Of a DNA stretch of 45,283 nt, positions 17,813 to 26,500 are shown piece after piece; the stretch's first letter is position 1, and every line of letters starts with the position of its first letter. Origin of the DNA: an uncultured Butyricicoccus sp. (GTDB lineage: Bacteria > Bacillota > Clostridia > Oscillospirales > Butyricicoccaceae); NCBI GenBank assembly GCA_944384655.1, contig CALWUF010000024.1:1-45283 (forward strand), in the 5' to 3' direction. The position numbers and the translations under genes were made by a program. The notes below the pieces were generated by a model. It did no database searches, had not been told where the DNA came from, and saw only the letters and a list, made by a program, of their open reading frames with translations.

Positions 17813-18868
17813 ATGCCGAAGAAACCGACAAAGGCTGACGGAGTACAGCAATTAAAGCAAGACCTGAAAAATCACACCGTCGGTTCGTTGTATCTGATTG
17901 GCGGGGAAGAGAGTTATCTCAAGGAGCACTATCTCACCGCACTGGAAAGGGAGGTTGTAGACGAAAGCTTTCGCGATTTCAATTATGATGTATTTGAAGG
18001 GGCTTCTCTGACGGCTGAACGGCTGATGGAAGCGGTGGACAGTTATCCAGCTATGGCAGAGCGGCGCATGGTAGTTGTCAAAGATTTGGATGTGTACAAG
18101 CCTCCCGCCGCGCTCAAGGAGGAACTTCCCAAAATTCTGGCTGATTTACCCGATTATATATGTCTCGTTTTTTATTATGATATCGTTTCGATGAAGCCGG
18201 ATAAGCGCACCAAACTGCACAGTATTATCACAAAAAACGGTTGTATTGCCGATTTTTCGCATTTGGAGCGGCATGACTTGATTCCCTGGATCAAGCGGCA
18301 TGCAAAAGATGCGGGTAAGGGGATCGACACCGATACGTGTGATTATCTGTTGTTTTTGTGCGGCACATCGATGACCAATCTGACGTCGGAAATCGAAAAA
18401 GCATGTGCCCACAGCGCCACAGATCAAGTGAAGCGCAAGGATATCGATGCCGTTTGCACAAAGGTTCTGGATGCAGTCACATTCGATCTGACCGATGCGA
18501 TTGCTGCCCAGCGGTTTGACCGGGCATTGGGGTTGGTCAATGATCTGATTGCACAGAAAAATGAGCCGATTGTACTGCTTGCGGCGATTGCACGTCATAT
18601 CCAACGCCTGTATGCTGCAAATTTAGCAATGCAGGCGCACAAAAGTGATAAGGAACTGATGGACCTGCTCGGCAGCAAATCGACGTATTATGTACGAAAA
18701 ATGCGCGATTCAGCCGCGCGTCTGGATACGAAATGGCTGCGCCGAACATTGCTGCTGTGTGGTGAGAGTGATGTGGAGATGAAATCGGCAGGCGTTGACA
18801 GACAGAAGGTGTTGGAGTTGATGCTGCTGCAGATGGCGGCAAATTTTGGAGAAAAGGCGGTGAGGTGA
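17813..18868 (+). CDS. holA: DNA polymerase III delta subunit
   Basis: 351 residues. Clamp-loader subunit that opens the beta clamp. The N-terminal SLYLIGGEESYLKEHYL near 23-39 and a middle region TMTNLTSEIEKAC-like near 184-197 match HolA; the C-terminal domain has the helical YYVRKMRDSAARLD segment near 285-298. The ATG at 17813 follows GGAGG. It begins 24 bases after comEC, a common neighbour of holA in bacteria, and its stop overlaps rnmV by one base. Confidence 0.93.
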   Translation: MPKKPTKADGVQQLKQDLKNHTVGSLYLIGGEESYLKEHYLTALEREVVDESFRDFNYDVFEGASLTAERLMEAVDSYPAMAERRMVVVKDLDVYKPPAALKEELPKILADLPDYICLVFYYDIVSMKPDKRTKLHSIITKNGCIADFSHLERHDLIPWIKRHAKDAGKGIDTDTCDYLLFLCGTSMTNLTSEIEKACAHSATDQVKRKDIDAVCTKVLDAVTFDLTDAIAAQRFDRALGLVNDLIAQKNEPIVLLAAIARHIQRLYAANLAMQAHKSDKELMDLLGSKSTYYVRKMRDSAARLDTKWLRRTLLLCGESDVEMKSAGVDRQKVLELMLLQMAANFGEKAVR

Positions 18869-19473
18869 TGATTCACATCCGCGAAGCGATTGTGGTGGAA
18901 GGGCGCTATGATGTGAATAAAATCAAACAGATGGTCGATACCATTGTGATTGAAACCGGTGGGTTTGCGATTTTTAATAACAGTGAAAAGCTTTCACTGA
19001 TCCGCCGCATCGCGGCGGAACGTGGCATTCTCGTACTGACCGACAGCGACGGCGCAGGATTTGTCATCCGGAATTATTTACGCGGTGCAATTCCAAAAGA
19101 ACAGGTGCGCCATGCCTATATTCCGCAGATTGCAGGCAAGGAACGCCGCAAAGTACATGGCTCCAAAGAGGGCACGTTGGGTGTGGAAGGCGTGCCGGAT
19201 GAAGTGATCTTGCAGGCGCTCGAACGAGCTGGCGTGGAATGTCTGCCTGAGGCAGATGACAAGCCGAAAATTACCAAGGCGGATTTCTATGCGTGGGGGC
19301 TGTCGGGCGTGCCGGGCAGCGATACGAGACGGAAAAAACTGCTGCGCATGCTTGACCTGCCACAGCATATGACAGCCAATGCATTGCTGGAATTTATTAA
19401 CGCGATTGCGGATTACGATGAAGTCAGGCAAAAAATCGAAGAATTGTCGCGAGTGGAAGACAGTTTGAAATAA
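18868..19473 (+). CDS. rnmV: Ribonuclease M5 (Toprim family)
   Basis: 201 residues. Matures the ends of 5S rRNA precursors in low-GC Gram-positives. The Toprim domain occupies about 5-100 with catalytic Glu in VVEGRYDVNKI near 9-19 and the acidic pair in LTDSDGAGFVIRNYL near 56-70; the C-terminal half (KITKADFYAWGLSGVPGS) is characteristic of RNase M5. The ATG at 18868 shares one base with the holA stop; GTG at 18865 is an alternative. rnmV usually sits next to ksgA, which is not adjacent here. Confidence 0.9.
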   Translation: MIHIREAIVVEGRYDVNKIKQMVDTIVIETGGFAIFNNSEKLSLIRRIAAERGILVLTDSDGAGFVIRNYLRGAIPKEQVRHAYIPQIAGKERRKVHGSKEGTLGVEGVPDEVILQALERAGVECLPEADDKPKITKADFYAWGLSGVPGSDTRRKKLLRMLDLPQHMTANALLEFINAIADYDEVRQKIEELSRVEDSLK

Positions 19474-19492
19474 ATTTTCCAACATATATAGA

Positions 19493-19511
19493 ATAATATG
19501 AATGATATTAT
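19493..19511. promoter_or_regulatory. Perfect inverted repeat upstream of the RpiR gene
   Basis: ATAATAT-GAATG-ATATTAT, 7-bp arms with a 5-base centre, in the 149-base AT-rich gap between rnmV and the RpiR-type regulator. It could be an operator for that regulator or a weak hairpin. No clear promoter hexamers could be placed around it, and the same sequence was not found in front of the AEP operon. Confidence 0.4.
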
Positions 19512-19622
19512 GCTTTATGTTGATATATTCACAAAAAATTCAAAGATTTATGCCCCAACTGTGACACAAGTGTGCGCTGCGGGATGGATGCTTTTGGTGT
19601 AGTAAAATTACAGGAGCATAGT

Positions 19623-20492
19623 ATGAGAAGAGATCAAACGATTCTATTTCAAATTCGTAGCTGTTATGCACAGCTGCGTCCGTCAGAGCAAAGGGCGGCA
19701 GATTATATCCAATCGAATATCCAGCAGCTTGCAGACCTGTCGCTGGCGAATGTGGCGGAACAGGCAGGTGTCAGCCAACCCACTGTTTTGCGTTTACTGC
19801 GTGCATTGGGGTATGATGGATACAGGGATTTTCAGCGCGCACTGCTGCGTGAACAGGCGCTGAATCAACCGGAGCCGCCGTCGCTGATGTACGGTTACCA
19901 GCTCTCCCGGAACGACCCGGTTGCCAGCGTGCCAGCTCGTATTGTTGCGACAACCATTCAAAGCCTGGAAACCATGCTGCAAAATATTTCGGGACAGGAT
20001 ATCGAACGCATTGTAGATACCATCCGCCGCGCGCACAGGATTGCGATTTTTGGCGTGGAAAATTCGCTTGTTACAGCCAGAGACCTGAGCACAAAGCTGT
20101 TGTATCTGGGCCTTCCGTGCGTGTGCTATGACGATTATTATTTACAGAAAATTCTTGCTGGTTCACTTGGCGAGCAGGATATTGCCATTGGCATTTCATA
20201 TTCCGGGCGCTCCCGCGATACGGTGGAGATCATGCAGGCAGCAAAGCAGGTGGGTGCGCAGACAGTGGTTATCACAAATTTCCAACAGTCCCCCATTGCA
20301 CAGTACGGCAACATTGTCCTGTGCGGCTCTAATGAACAGTTGCTCTATGGCGATGCCATTTTTTCACGAACCACACAGCTTGCAATTGTAGACATGATTT
20401 ACTGGGGTGTCATTTTGAGCGATTATGAATATTATGCCAATATTCTCGATCAGAACAGCAGACTGATGCGGGACAAGGCCTATCCGGAATAG
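19623..20492 (+). CDS. MurR/RpiR family transcriptional regulator
   Basis: 289 residues from the ATG at 19623, with AGGAG at 19612-19616; an open frame upstream to 19572 lacks a ribosome site. The N-terminal HTH domain (about 1-77) contains LANVAEQAGVSQPTVLRLLRALGYDGY. The C-terminal SIS sugar-phosphate-binding domain (about 120-260) includes IAIFGVENS and AIGISYSGRSRDTVE. Members respond to phosphosugars or related metabolites. The gene stands directly upstream of the AEP uptake/degradation genes, separated by a terminator, and is their likely regulator by position only. Confidence 0.9.
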   Translation: MRRDQTILFQIRSCYAQLRPSEQRAADYIQSNIQQLADLSLANVAEQAGVSQPTVLRLLRALGYDGYRDFQRALLREQALNQPEPPSLMYGYQLSRNDPVASVPARIVATTIQSLETMLQNISGQDIERIVDTIRRAHRIAIFGVENSLVTARDLSTKLLYLGLPCVCYDDYYLQKILAGSLGEQDIAIGISYSGRSRDTVEIMQAAKQVGAQTVVITNFQQSPIAQYGNIVLCGSNEQLLYGDAIFSRTTQLAIVDMIYWGVILSDYEYYANILDQNSRLMRDKAYPE

Positions 20493-20510
20493 ATAACCAT
20501 ATGACGAAAG

Positions 20511-20557
20511 AATGCGAAACTTTTTGTAGCGTTATTACAAGAAGTTTCGCATTTTTT
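20511..20557 (+). terminator. Intrinsic terminator after the RpiR gene
   Basis: AATGCGAAACTT...TTGTA pairs with TACAAGAAGTTTCGCATT, giving a long, nearly perfect stem, followed by TTTTTT. It isolates the regulator transcript from the AEP operon. Confidence 0.92.
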
Positions 20558-20603
20558 TGCATTGTTTTACATTTTTTATACAGATATTTTGCTAAATCAT
20601 GAT

Positions 20604-20632
20604 AGCTGAATCAGAGCACGGTTCGGTATAAT
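20604..20632 (+). promoter_or_regulatory. Probable promoter of the AEP operon (weak -35)
   Basis: A perfect TATAAT at 20627-20632 with no recognisable -35 (AGCTGA at 20604-20609 at 17-base spacing). A short palindrome CTGA-A-TCAG at 20606-20614 overlaps the -35 position. A good -10 with a poor -35 fits a regulated promoter. Confidence 0.55.
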
Positions 20633-20682
20633 AAACGCGTATTCGGACAAAACATCAGTTATTTTGAGAAAGGAACAGTCTC

Positions 20683-21450
20683 ATGCTAGAACTTAATCAT
20701 GTCAGCAAATCATATGACGGAACCCCGATTCTACGGGATATCTCGATTCAGGTAGAAGAAGGAGAAATCGTATCCATTCTTGGTCCTTCCGGCTGCGGAA
20801 AAACCACGCTGCTCAATTTGATTCTCGGTATTACCGATGCTTCCAGTGGGCAAATTTTCTATAATGGAACGGATATTACCGATCTTCCAATGGAAAAGCG
20901 GGGCTTTAATATCGTTTTTCAGGATTACGCGTTGTTTCCCAATCTCAATGTATATAAGAATATTACGTACGGTTTAAAGAACAAGCCTCAGATTTCGTCG
21001 AAGCAAGAAGTGGAAGACTTGATTGACTTGCTTGGTCTGCGTGAGCATCTGTACAAACGCATCGATCAACTCTCTGGCGGACAGAAGCAGCGCGTCGCGC
21101 TCGCCCGTACAATGGTTATGAAACCGAAGATTCTGTTGTTAGACGAACCGCTCAGCGCGTTGGACGGTGTCATCAAGGAATCCATCAAGGATCGCATCAA
21201 GACGATTGCAAAGGAATTTAAACTGACCACCATCATTGTCACGCATGATCCGGAGGAAGCGCTTACGCTGTCCGATCGTGTACTCATCATTGAAAAGGGA
21301 CAAATTTCCCAGTATGCAAAGCCGGATGAAATCATTCACACACCGAAGAATAACTTTGTGCGCAAATTTATTTTGAATCAGTTGGAAATCAAGCGTAACA
21401 ACATTTATACGCTGTTTGGGGACCGTGAACTTCAGGCTGCTGCGCTGTAA
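20683..21450 (+). CDS. ABC transporter ATP-binding protein, AEP-type (PhnT-like)
   Basis: 255 residues. Walker A GPSGCGKT is near 36-43, Q-loop VFQDYALFP near 83-91, signature LSGGQKQR near 127-134, Walker B ILLLDEPLSALD near 149-160 and the H-loop VTHDPEEA near 186-193. It is shorter than the 330-370 residue ATPases of iron or spermidine systems, lacking the long C-terminal regulatory domain. It is the first gene of a five-gene unit with a permease, a binding lipoprotein and phnW-phnX, so the likely cargo is 2-aminoethylphosphonate. Substrate is inferred from context. Confidence 0.88.
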   Translation: MLELNHVSKSYDGTPILRDISIQVEEGEIVSILGPSGCGKTTLLNLILGITDASSGQIFYNGTDITDLPMEKRGFNIVFQDYALFPNLNVYKNITYGLKNKPQISSKQEVEDLIDLLGLREHLYKRIDQLSGGQKQRVALARTMVMKPKILLLDEPLSALDGVIKESIKDRIKTIAKEFKLTTIIVTHDPEEALTLSDRVLIIEKGQISQYAKPDEIIHTPKNNFVRKFILNQLEIKRNNIYTLFGDRELQAAAL

Positions 21451-21460
21451 TGTGGGAACA

Positions 21461-23086
21461 ATGAAACAGAAAAATATAGAGATTAAAGCGATATTCATCG
21501 GTGTACTCGCAGTATTTGCCGTTTTCCTGTTTATACCAGTTGTCCGCCTGCTCGGAAAGTCCTTTTGGGAAGATGGCATAACACTGACACATTATGCTGA
21601 AGTGTTTGCACAGCGCGGTTTCCTGACAGCATTGCGCAACAGTTTTGTGGTATCTGCGGCTGCGGCGCTGATTTCAACCGTACTGGCTTTTATTGTGACA
21701 TATACAATCAGCTATACCAATGTACCCAAACCGTTGAAAAAGTTGTTTTATGGTGTTTCAACGCTGCCAATGTTCCTGCCAACCATTACATATGGATTTG
21801 CCATTATCTATTCCTTTGGCAAACAGGGACTGCTGACTCGTCTGTTTGGGCGTCAATTGTTTGACATTTATGGTTTTGGTGGACTGTTGCTGGGCTATGT
21901 CATTTACACATTGCCGGTTGCATTCATGTTGATTTTCAACACAGTCGCGTACATTGACAAAAAGACCATCATTGTATCGCGTGCAATGGGGGATCGTACA
22001 CTTTCCACCTTTTGGATTGCGATCCTTCGTCCCATGCTCGGTACGCTGGCGGCTGCATTTATCCAGGCATTTTTTCTATGCTTTACAGATTTCGGTATTC
22101 CGGCATCCGTTGGCGGGCAATACCAGGTGATCGCGAGTGTCTTGTATGACCAAATGCTTGGCAGTGTGCCGGACTTTGCAAAAGGCGCTGTTGTCGCAAT
22201 GGTTATGTTGCTGCCGTCGATCATCAGCATTGTGTTGTTACAGTATTTGGAACGCTTTAACATTCGTTATAACCGCATTTCTGATGCGGAAGTACGGCAC
22301 AATCCCGTGCGGGATACCGTTTGGGGTGTGTCCAGTGCGCTGCTTACAGTTGCAGTTCTCGCCATTTTTGCGGTTATTTTTGTCGTATCTTTTGTCGAGG
22401 ACTGGCCATATCGGCTGGGCGTGACATTGGAACATATCACGGATGTATTTTCTGACCCGGATCTGTTTGGTGTCTACCGCAATTCGTTGATAGTGGCTCT
22501 GGTGACAGCATTGTTCGGTGCGTTGCTGGTATATGGTGCGGCTCTGGTGACGGCGCGCAGTACGCTGGATTCACGCTGCAAGCATGCCATCGAAGGCATT
22601 GCATTGGTGACCAATACCATCCCGGGTATGGTACTCGGTCTTGCATTTCTGTTCACATTTTCCGGCACACCATTGCAAAACACGTTTCCTCTTATCATTG
22701 TATGTAACATCGTACATTTCTTCTCCACGCCATATTTGATGATGAAAAACTCACTGGCGAAAATGAATGCTTCGTGGGAGACCACGGCGATGCTCATGGG
22801 CGATACCTGGGTAAAGACCATTGTCCGTGTGGTCACGCCCAATGCCGTATCAACGCTCATCGAAGTCTTCAGCTATTATTTTGTCAACGCTATGGTGACG
22901 GTAAGTGCGGTTATCTTTATTGCAGGCGCACGCACAATGGTTATCACAACAAAGATCAAGGAACTGCAATATTACAACAAGTTCAACGAGGTGTTTGTAC
23001 TCTCCCTGTTGATCCTTATCACAAACTTGCTGGCAAAAGCATTGTTTCGCTGGCTTGCAAATAAAAAATTACAGACCAAGAAGTAA
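21461..23086 (+). CDS. ABC transporter permease, fused double domain (AEP-type)
   Basis: 541 residues from the ATG at 21461, 10 bases after the ATPase gene; the frame continues upstream inside the ATPase gene but is not credible there. About twelve membrane helices form two BPD_transp_1 units, each with an EAA-type loop (ASRAMGD-like VSRAMGDRTLSTFW near 176-189, and TAMLMGDTWVKTI near 439-451). Such fused permeases occur in iron(III), thiamine and phosphonate importers. The shine-Dalgarno sequence is weak (GTGGGA), so translation may be coupled to the ATPase gene. Confidence 0.88.
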   Translation: MKQKNIEIKAIFIGVLAVFAVFLFIPVVRLLGKSFWEDGITLTHYAEVFAQRGFLTALRNSFVVSAAAALISTVLAFIVTYTISYTNVPKPLKKLFYGVSTLPMFLPTITYGFAIIYSFGKQGLLTRLFGRQLFDIYGFGGLLLGYVIYTLPVAFMLIFNTVAYIDKKTIIVSRAMGDRTLSTFWIAILRPMLGTLAAAFIQAFFLCFTDFGIPASVGGQYQVIASVLYDQMLGSVPDFAKGAVVAMVMLLPSIISIVLLQYLERFNIRYNRISDAEVRHNPVRDTVWGVSSALLTVAVLAIFAVIFVVSFVEDWPYRLGVTLEHITDVFSDPDLFGVYRNSLIVALVTALFGALLVYGAALVTARSTLDSRCKHAIEGIALVTNTIPGMVLGLAFLFTFSGTPLQNTFPLIIVCNIVHFFSTPYLMMKNSLAKMNASWETTAMLMGDTWVKTIVRVVTPNAVSTLIEVFSYYFVNAMVTVSAVIFIAGARTMVITTKIKELQYYNKFNEVFVLSLLILITNLLAKALFRWLANKKLQTKK

Positions 23087-23101
23087 AAAGGAGTAAGAAT
23101 C

Positions 23102-24094
23102 ATGCATTTGTTGAAACGTACTGCGGCGGTATGCGCCGCATCTGCGCTGTCCCTTTCCCTGCTGCTCACCGGCTGTGGCAGTTCAGATGACAAAGTATAT
23201 ATTTATTCCAATGCAGATGACGAGGCGATCACTGCAATGGAACATGCGCTGGATGAAAACGGCTACAAAGGGCAATATGTGCTGCAATCATTCGGTACTT
23301 CTGAGTTGGGTGGCAAGCTGATGGCAGAGGGTACCAATCTGGAAGCTGATCTCATCACCATGAGTACATTTTACATTGAGAGTGCACAGGAAGAAAATGA
23401 GATGTTCCTGTCGCTGGATTTCCCGGTCAATACGTTGGATGAATTCCCGGAATACTGTGCGCCGATCACGTCACAGGAGGGTGCGCTGATCGTCAATACT
23501 GAGGTGATGGCAGAGAACAATCTGGCCATGCCGGAATCTATTGCAGACCTCGCAAACGAAGAATATAAGGATATGATTTCTGTCACAGATATCCAGTCCT
23601 CTTCTACCGCATGGTTATTGCTTCAGGCGCTCATCTCTCAATATGGAGAAGAGCAGGCAAAAGAGATTTTAACTGGTATTTATGAAAATGCGGGAGATCA
23701 CATCGAGGATTCCGGTTCTGGTCCGCTCAAGCAAGTGCGTGCCGGTGAAGTAGCCATTGGATTCGGGCTTCGCCATCAGGCAGTTGCCGACAAGGCAGAC
23801 GGATTGCCGATCGACTATATCGATCCGACGGAAGGCAATTTCTCTCTGACGGAATCGGTTGCCGTACTTGATAAAGGTGATAAGACCAACGAAAAGGCTA
23901 TGGAAATGGCGCAATGCATCATTGAAAACGCACGTGAAGAACTGCAAACAACCTATCCGAACGCATTGTATGAAGGTGAAAGCACCGATGCTGAAAACAA
24001 ATCTGCAAATCCGAAGGTATTTCCAGAAAAACTGACCATAGACCTGCTCCAGCAGCATCAGGAGCTGTCTGAAAGCTGCAAGCCGGAAGTCTAA
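23102..24094 (+). CDS. ABC substrate-binding lipoprotein (AEP-type)
   Basis: 330 residues. A lipoprotein signal peptide (1-24) ends in the lipobox LLTGC with the lipidated Cys25. The mature part is an extracellular type II periplasmic-binding fold (DKVYIYSNADDEAITAME at the start; WLLLQALISQYGEEQAK in the middle), like iron- and phosphonate-binding proteins. The ATG at 23102 follows AAGGAG. It lies between the permease and phnW, so AEP is the best guess for the ligand. Iron(III) is the main alternative by family. Confidence 0.87.
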   Translation: MHLLKRTAAVCAASALSLSLLLTGCGSSDDKVYIYSNADDEAITAMEHALDENGYKGQYVLQSFGTSELGGKLMAEGTNLEADLITMSTFYIESAQEENEMFLSLDFPVNTLDEFPEYCAPITSQEGALIVNTEVMAENNLAMPESIADLANEEYKDMISVTDIQSSSTAWLLLQALISQYGEEQAKEILTGIYENAGDHIEDSGSGPLKQVRAGEVAIGFGLRHQAVADKADGLPIDYIDPTEGNFSLTESVAVLDKGDKTNEKAMEMAQCIIENAREELQTTYPNALYEGESTDAENKSANPKVFPEKLTIDLLQQHQELSESCKPEV

Positions 24095-24126
24095 AGAAAA
24101 TAACAAAAAAGGAGATACGATGTAAA

Positions 24127-25224
24127 ATGGATTCCTATAAACTGCTCACCCCCGGACCGCTCACCACAACTGAAACTGTGAAGCGTGAAATGCTGTTTGA
24201 CCACTGTACATGGGATGATGATTATAAACAAATCACCCAAAAAATTCGCACAAAGTTACTTGCGTTGGCACATGTGTCTGAGCCGGAATATACCGCTGTC
24301 CTGATGCAGGGCAGTGGAACATTCGGAGTTGAATCCGTCCTGACTAGCGTAATCGGGAAGGATGATTGTTTGCTGATTGTAGTAAACGGTGCATATGGAA
24401 AGCGCATGACGCAGATTGCGGAGCACGCGGGTTTGAATTATCTGACCTATATTCAGCAGGACAACCTGATACCGGATGCGAAAGAAATTCAGGTGATACT
24501 CGACCAACACCCCGAAATCACACATGTTTCCATGGTGCACAGCGAGACCACTTCCGGTATCCTGAATGACCTTTCTTCTGTTGCAGCGGTGGTGAAGCAA
24601 GCGGGAAAGACATTCATTGTCGATGCGATGAGCAGTTTCGGCGGCATTGATATCGCAGTCGGTGATCTCGGCATCGATTTTCTCGTGAGCAGTGCGAATA
24701 AATGCATTCAGGGTGTACCGGGCTTTTCCTTTATTATTGCAAACCGGGAGAAGCTCATTGCCAGTGAAGGCAAGGCGCGCAGTTTATCCCTTGACCTGTA
24801 TGACCAGTGGAAGACGATGGAAAAGGATGGAAAATGGCGTTTCACTTCACCAACCCACGTTGTGCTGGCTTTTTCTAAGGCGATGGATGAACTGGACGAA
24901 GAGGGAGGCATCCCGGCGCGTGCACATCGGTATGATGAAAATAATCAGCTTTTGATTGCGCGTATGCGACAGCTTGGTTTCAAACCGTATCTTGCCCCGG
25001 ACGTGCAGGGTCCGATCATCACGACATTTTTCTATCCGGAAGGACATGCCTTTACCTTCCAGCAAATGTATGCGTTCATCAAGCGCAATGGATATGCGAT
25101 TTATCCTGGCAAGGTGATGGACGCCGATACGTTCCGCATTGGCAATATCGGTGAAATCTACCCAGAAGATATCGAACGGTTATATGAAATTATGCAGGAT
25201 TTTCTGAAGGAGGTTCAGGCATGA
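24127..25224 (+). CDS. phnW: 2-aminoethylphosphonate--pyruvate transaminase
   Basis: 365 residues. PLP enzyme converting AEP plus pyruvate to phosphonoacetaldehyde plus alanine. The N-terminal LLTPGPLTTTETVKREM is diagnostic, and the PLP lysine is Lys192 in SSANKCIQGVPGFSF. Family length is normal. The best ribosome site, GGAG at 24111-24114, is 12 bases before this ATG, and a start-stop pair ATG-TAA sits between them at 24120-24125. The stop overlaps phnX by ATGA, coupling the two enzymes. Confidence 0.96.
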   Translation: MDSYKLLTPGPLTTTETVKREMLFDHCTWDDDYKQITQKIRTKLLALAHVSEPEYTAVLMQGSGTFGVESVLTSVIGKDDCLLIVVNGAYGKRMTQIAEHAGLNYLTYIQQDNLIPDAKEIQVILDQHPEITHVSMVHSETTSGILNDLSSVAAVVKQAGKTFIVDAMSSFGGIDIAVGDLGIDFLVSSANKCIQGVPGFSFIIANREKLIASEGKARSLSLDLYDQWKTMEKDGKWRFTSPTHVVLAFSKAMDELDEEGGIPARAHRYDENNQLLIARMRQLGFKPYLAPDVQGPIITTFFYPEGHAFTFQQMYAFIKRNGYAIYPGKVMDADTFRIGNIGEIYPEDIERLYEIMQDFLKEVQA

Positions 25225-25997
25225 GATTTGATGCGGTGATTTTAGATTGGGCTGGAACAACTGTGGATTATGGCTGCTTTGCACCGGTGCATGCCTTTGA
25301 CAGAGCCTTTCGTACAGCTGGAATAGAAGCAACCATGGATGAAATCCGTGCGCCGATGGGGATGCTCAAGCGCGACCATATCCGCACAATGCTGGAAATG
25401 CCGAGGCTGACACAACTTTGGCAAAGTGTTTATCAGAGACCATATAATGATGCGGATATTGAGACAGTTTATGCGTATTTTGAACAGAAATTGATGGAAA
25501 CTCTTGCAGAATATGCGGCGCCAAAGCCGGGGGTTGTACAGACCGTCTCACAATTGCGCGAGATGGGTTTGCGTATCGGATCGACGACTGGTTATACCGA
25601 TCGTATGATGGCAGTTATCGTGCCACGGGCAGCGGAACAGGGATATACTCCAGATGCATGGTTTAGTCCGGATTCCACTGGCGGCATGGGACGTCCGTAT
25701 CCATATATGATTTATCGCAATATGGAGAAATTTCGCATTATTGATGTACGTCGCGTGGTGAAGGTGGGTGACACAGCATCCGATATCCGGGAAGGAAAGC
25801 ATGCAGGCGCTGTTTCGATCGGCGTGCTGGAGGGGAGATCCGCAATGGGATTGACTGAATCGGAATATCAGGCATTGTCCGCACAGCAAAAAGAGGAAGC
25901 TTGTGCACAGGCGCGAAAGATTTTTATGGATGCCGGCGCTGACGATGTTATACAAAATATTTCGGAATTGCCCGAATGGATCAAACAGTATCGATAA
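25221..25997 (+). CDS. phnX: Phosphonoacetaldehyde hydrolase
   Basis: 258 residues, HAD superfamily. Cleaves the C-P bond of phosphonoacetaldehyde to acetaldehyde and phosphate. The catalytic loop DWAGTTVD starts at Asp9, and the Schiff-base lysine of the cap domain is Lys50 in MGMLKRDHI. The motif III region VVKVGDTASDIREG lies near 178-191. With PhnW it completes the two-step AEP degradation route. No aldehyde dehydrogenase is adjacent to take up the acetaldehyde. Confidence 0.96.
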   Translation: MRFDAVILDWAGTTVDYGCFAPVHAFDRAFRTAGIEATMDEIRAPMGMLKRDHIRTMLEMPRLTQLWQSVYQRPYNDADIETVYAYFEQKLMETLAEYAAPKPGVVQTVSQLREMGLRIGSTTGYTDRMMAVIVPRAAEQGYTPDAWFSPDSTGGMGRPYPYMIYRNMEKFRIIDVRRVVKVGDTASDIREGKHAGAVSIGVLEGRSAMGLTESEYQALSAQQKEEACAQARKIFMDAGADDVIQNISELPEWIKQYR

Positions 25998-26015
25998 ATG
26001 GTTGAATCGCTTATA

Positions 26016-26052
26016 AAACAGGTCAGAGCAGCGGGGTTCTGACCTGTTTTTA
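26016..26052 (+). terminator. Intrinsic terminator after phnX
   Basis: AAAACAGGTCAGA pairs with TCTGACCTGTTTT around a GCAGCGGGGT loop, followed by TTTTTAT. It closes the AEP operon. Confidence 0.92.
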
Positions 26053-26109
26053 TATTTATATCACGAGTTATACCGCAGTGGATCCGGTTGTGGTTGAGAG
26101 ATTTTACAC

Positions 26110-26139
26110 TTGACAATAGAAACTTTGTGTATGTATGAT
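26110..26139 (+). promoter_or_regulatory. SigA-type promoter of the two-gene unknown unit
   Basis: TTGACA (26110-26115), an 18-base spacer and TATGAT (26134-26139), in the gap between the phnX terminator and the small membrane protein gene. Confidence 0.75.
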
Positions 26140-26192
26140 AATAAAAACTTATTTTGTCAATTGGTCAACATGGATGTAGGAGGGTGCGATCA

Positions 26193-26462
26193 ATGAAACG
26201 TGGCTATCACAGCACGCAGAGCAAATATTTTAATACGATACCGAGGTCTGAATTTTTGGGTATTGCGCTGGGCTTCGCAATCGGCATGTTTCTTACCGGT
26301 CTGTTTCGTCTGGACAGCACCGTACTGGAGATTGTCGGTGCAGGAATTGGCTTTGCAGTGGGTTATTGGATTGACGGGAAATATTTTGCGGAGAAAGATA
26401 TTCCGGTAGAGCAGATCGAAGCGAAAACCGAAGAAACTGAAGACCATGCGGAACAATCCTGA
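26193..26462 (+). CDS. Small membrane protein, unknown function
   Basis: 89 residues from the ATG at 26193, with TAGGAGGG at 26177-26184; an open frame upstream to 26154 starts before this ribosome site. A basic N-terminus (KRGYHSTQSKYFNT) is followed by two glycine-rich hydrophobic segments near 24-42 and 47-65 with a short LDST turn, and an acidic soluble tail. This suggests a two-helix hairpin with both ends in the cytoplasm. No family recognised. It is co-transcribed with the next unknown gene, 38 bases downstream. Confidence 0.75.
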   Translation: MKRGYHSTQSKYFNTIPRSEFLGIALGFAIGMFLTGLFRLDSTVLEIVGAGIGFAVGYWIDGKYFAEKDIPVEQIEAKTEETEDHAEQS

Positions 26463-26500
26463 TACAATGGGGAAACGGACGGAGAAGGGACGTACAGGAA

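Noticed and set aside
20606..20614. Palindrome CTGAATCAG as an RpiR operator
   Set aside because: Too short, and no matching copy was found upstream of the regulator gene itself.
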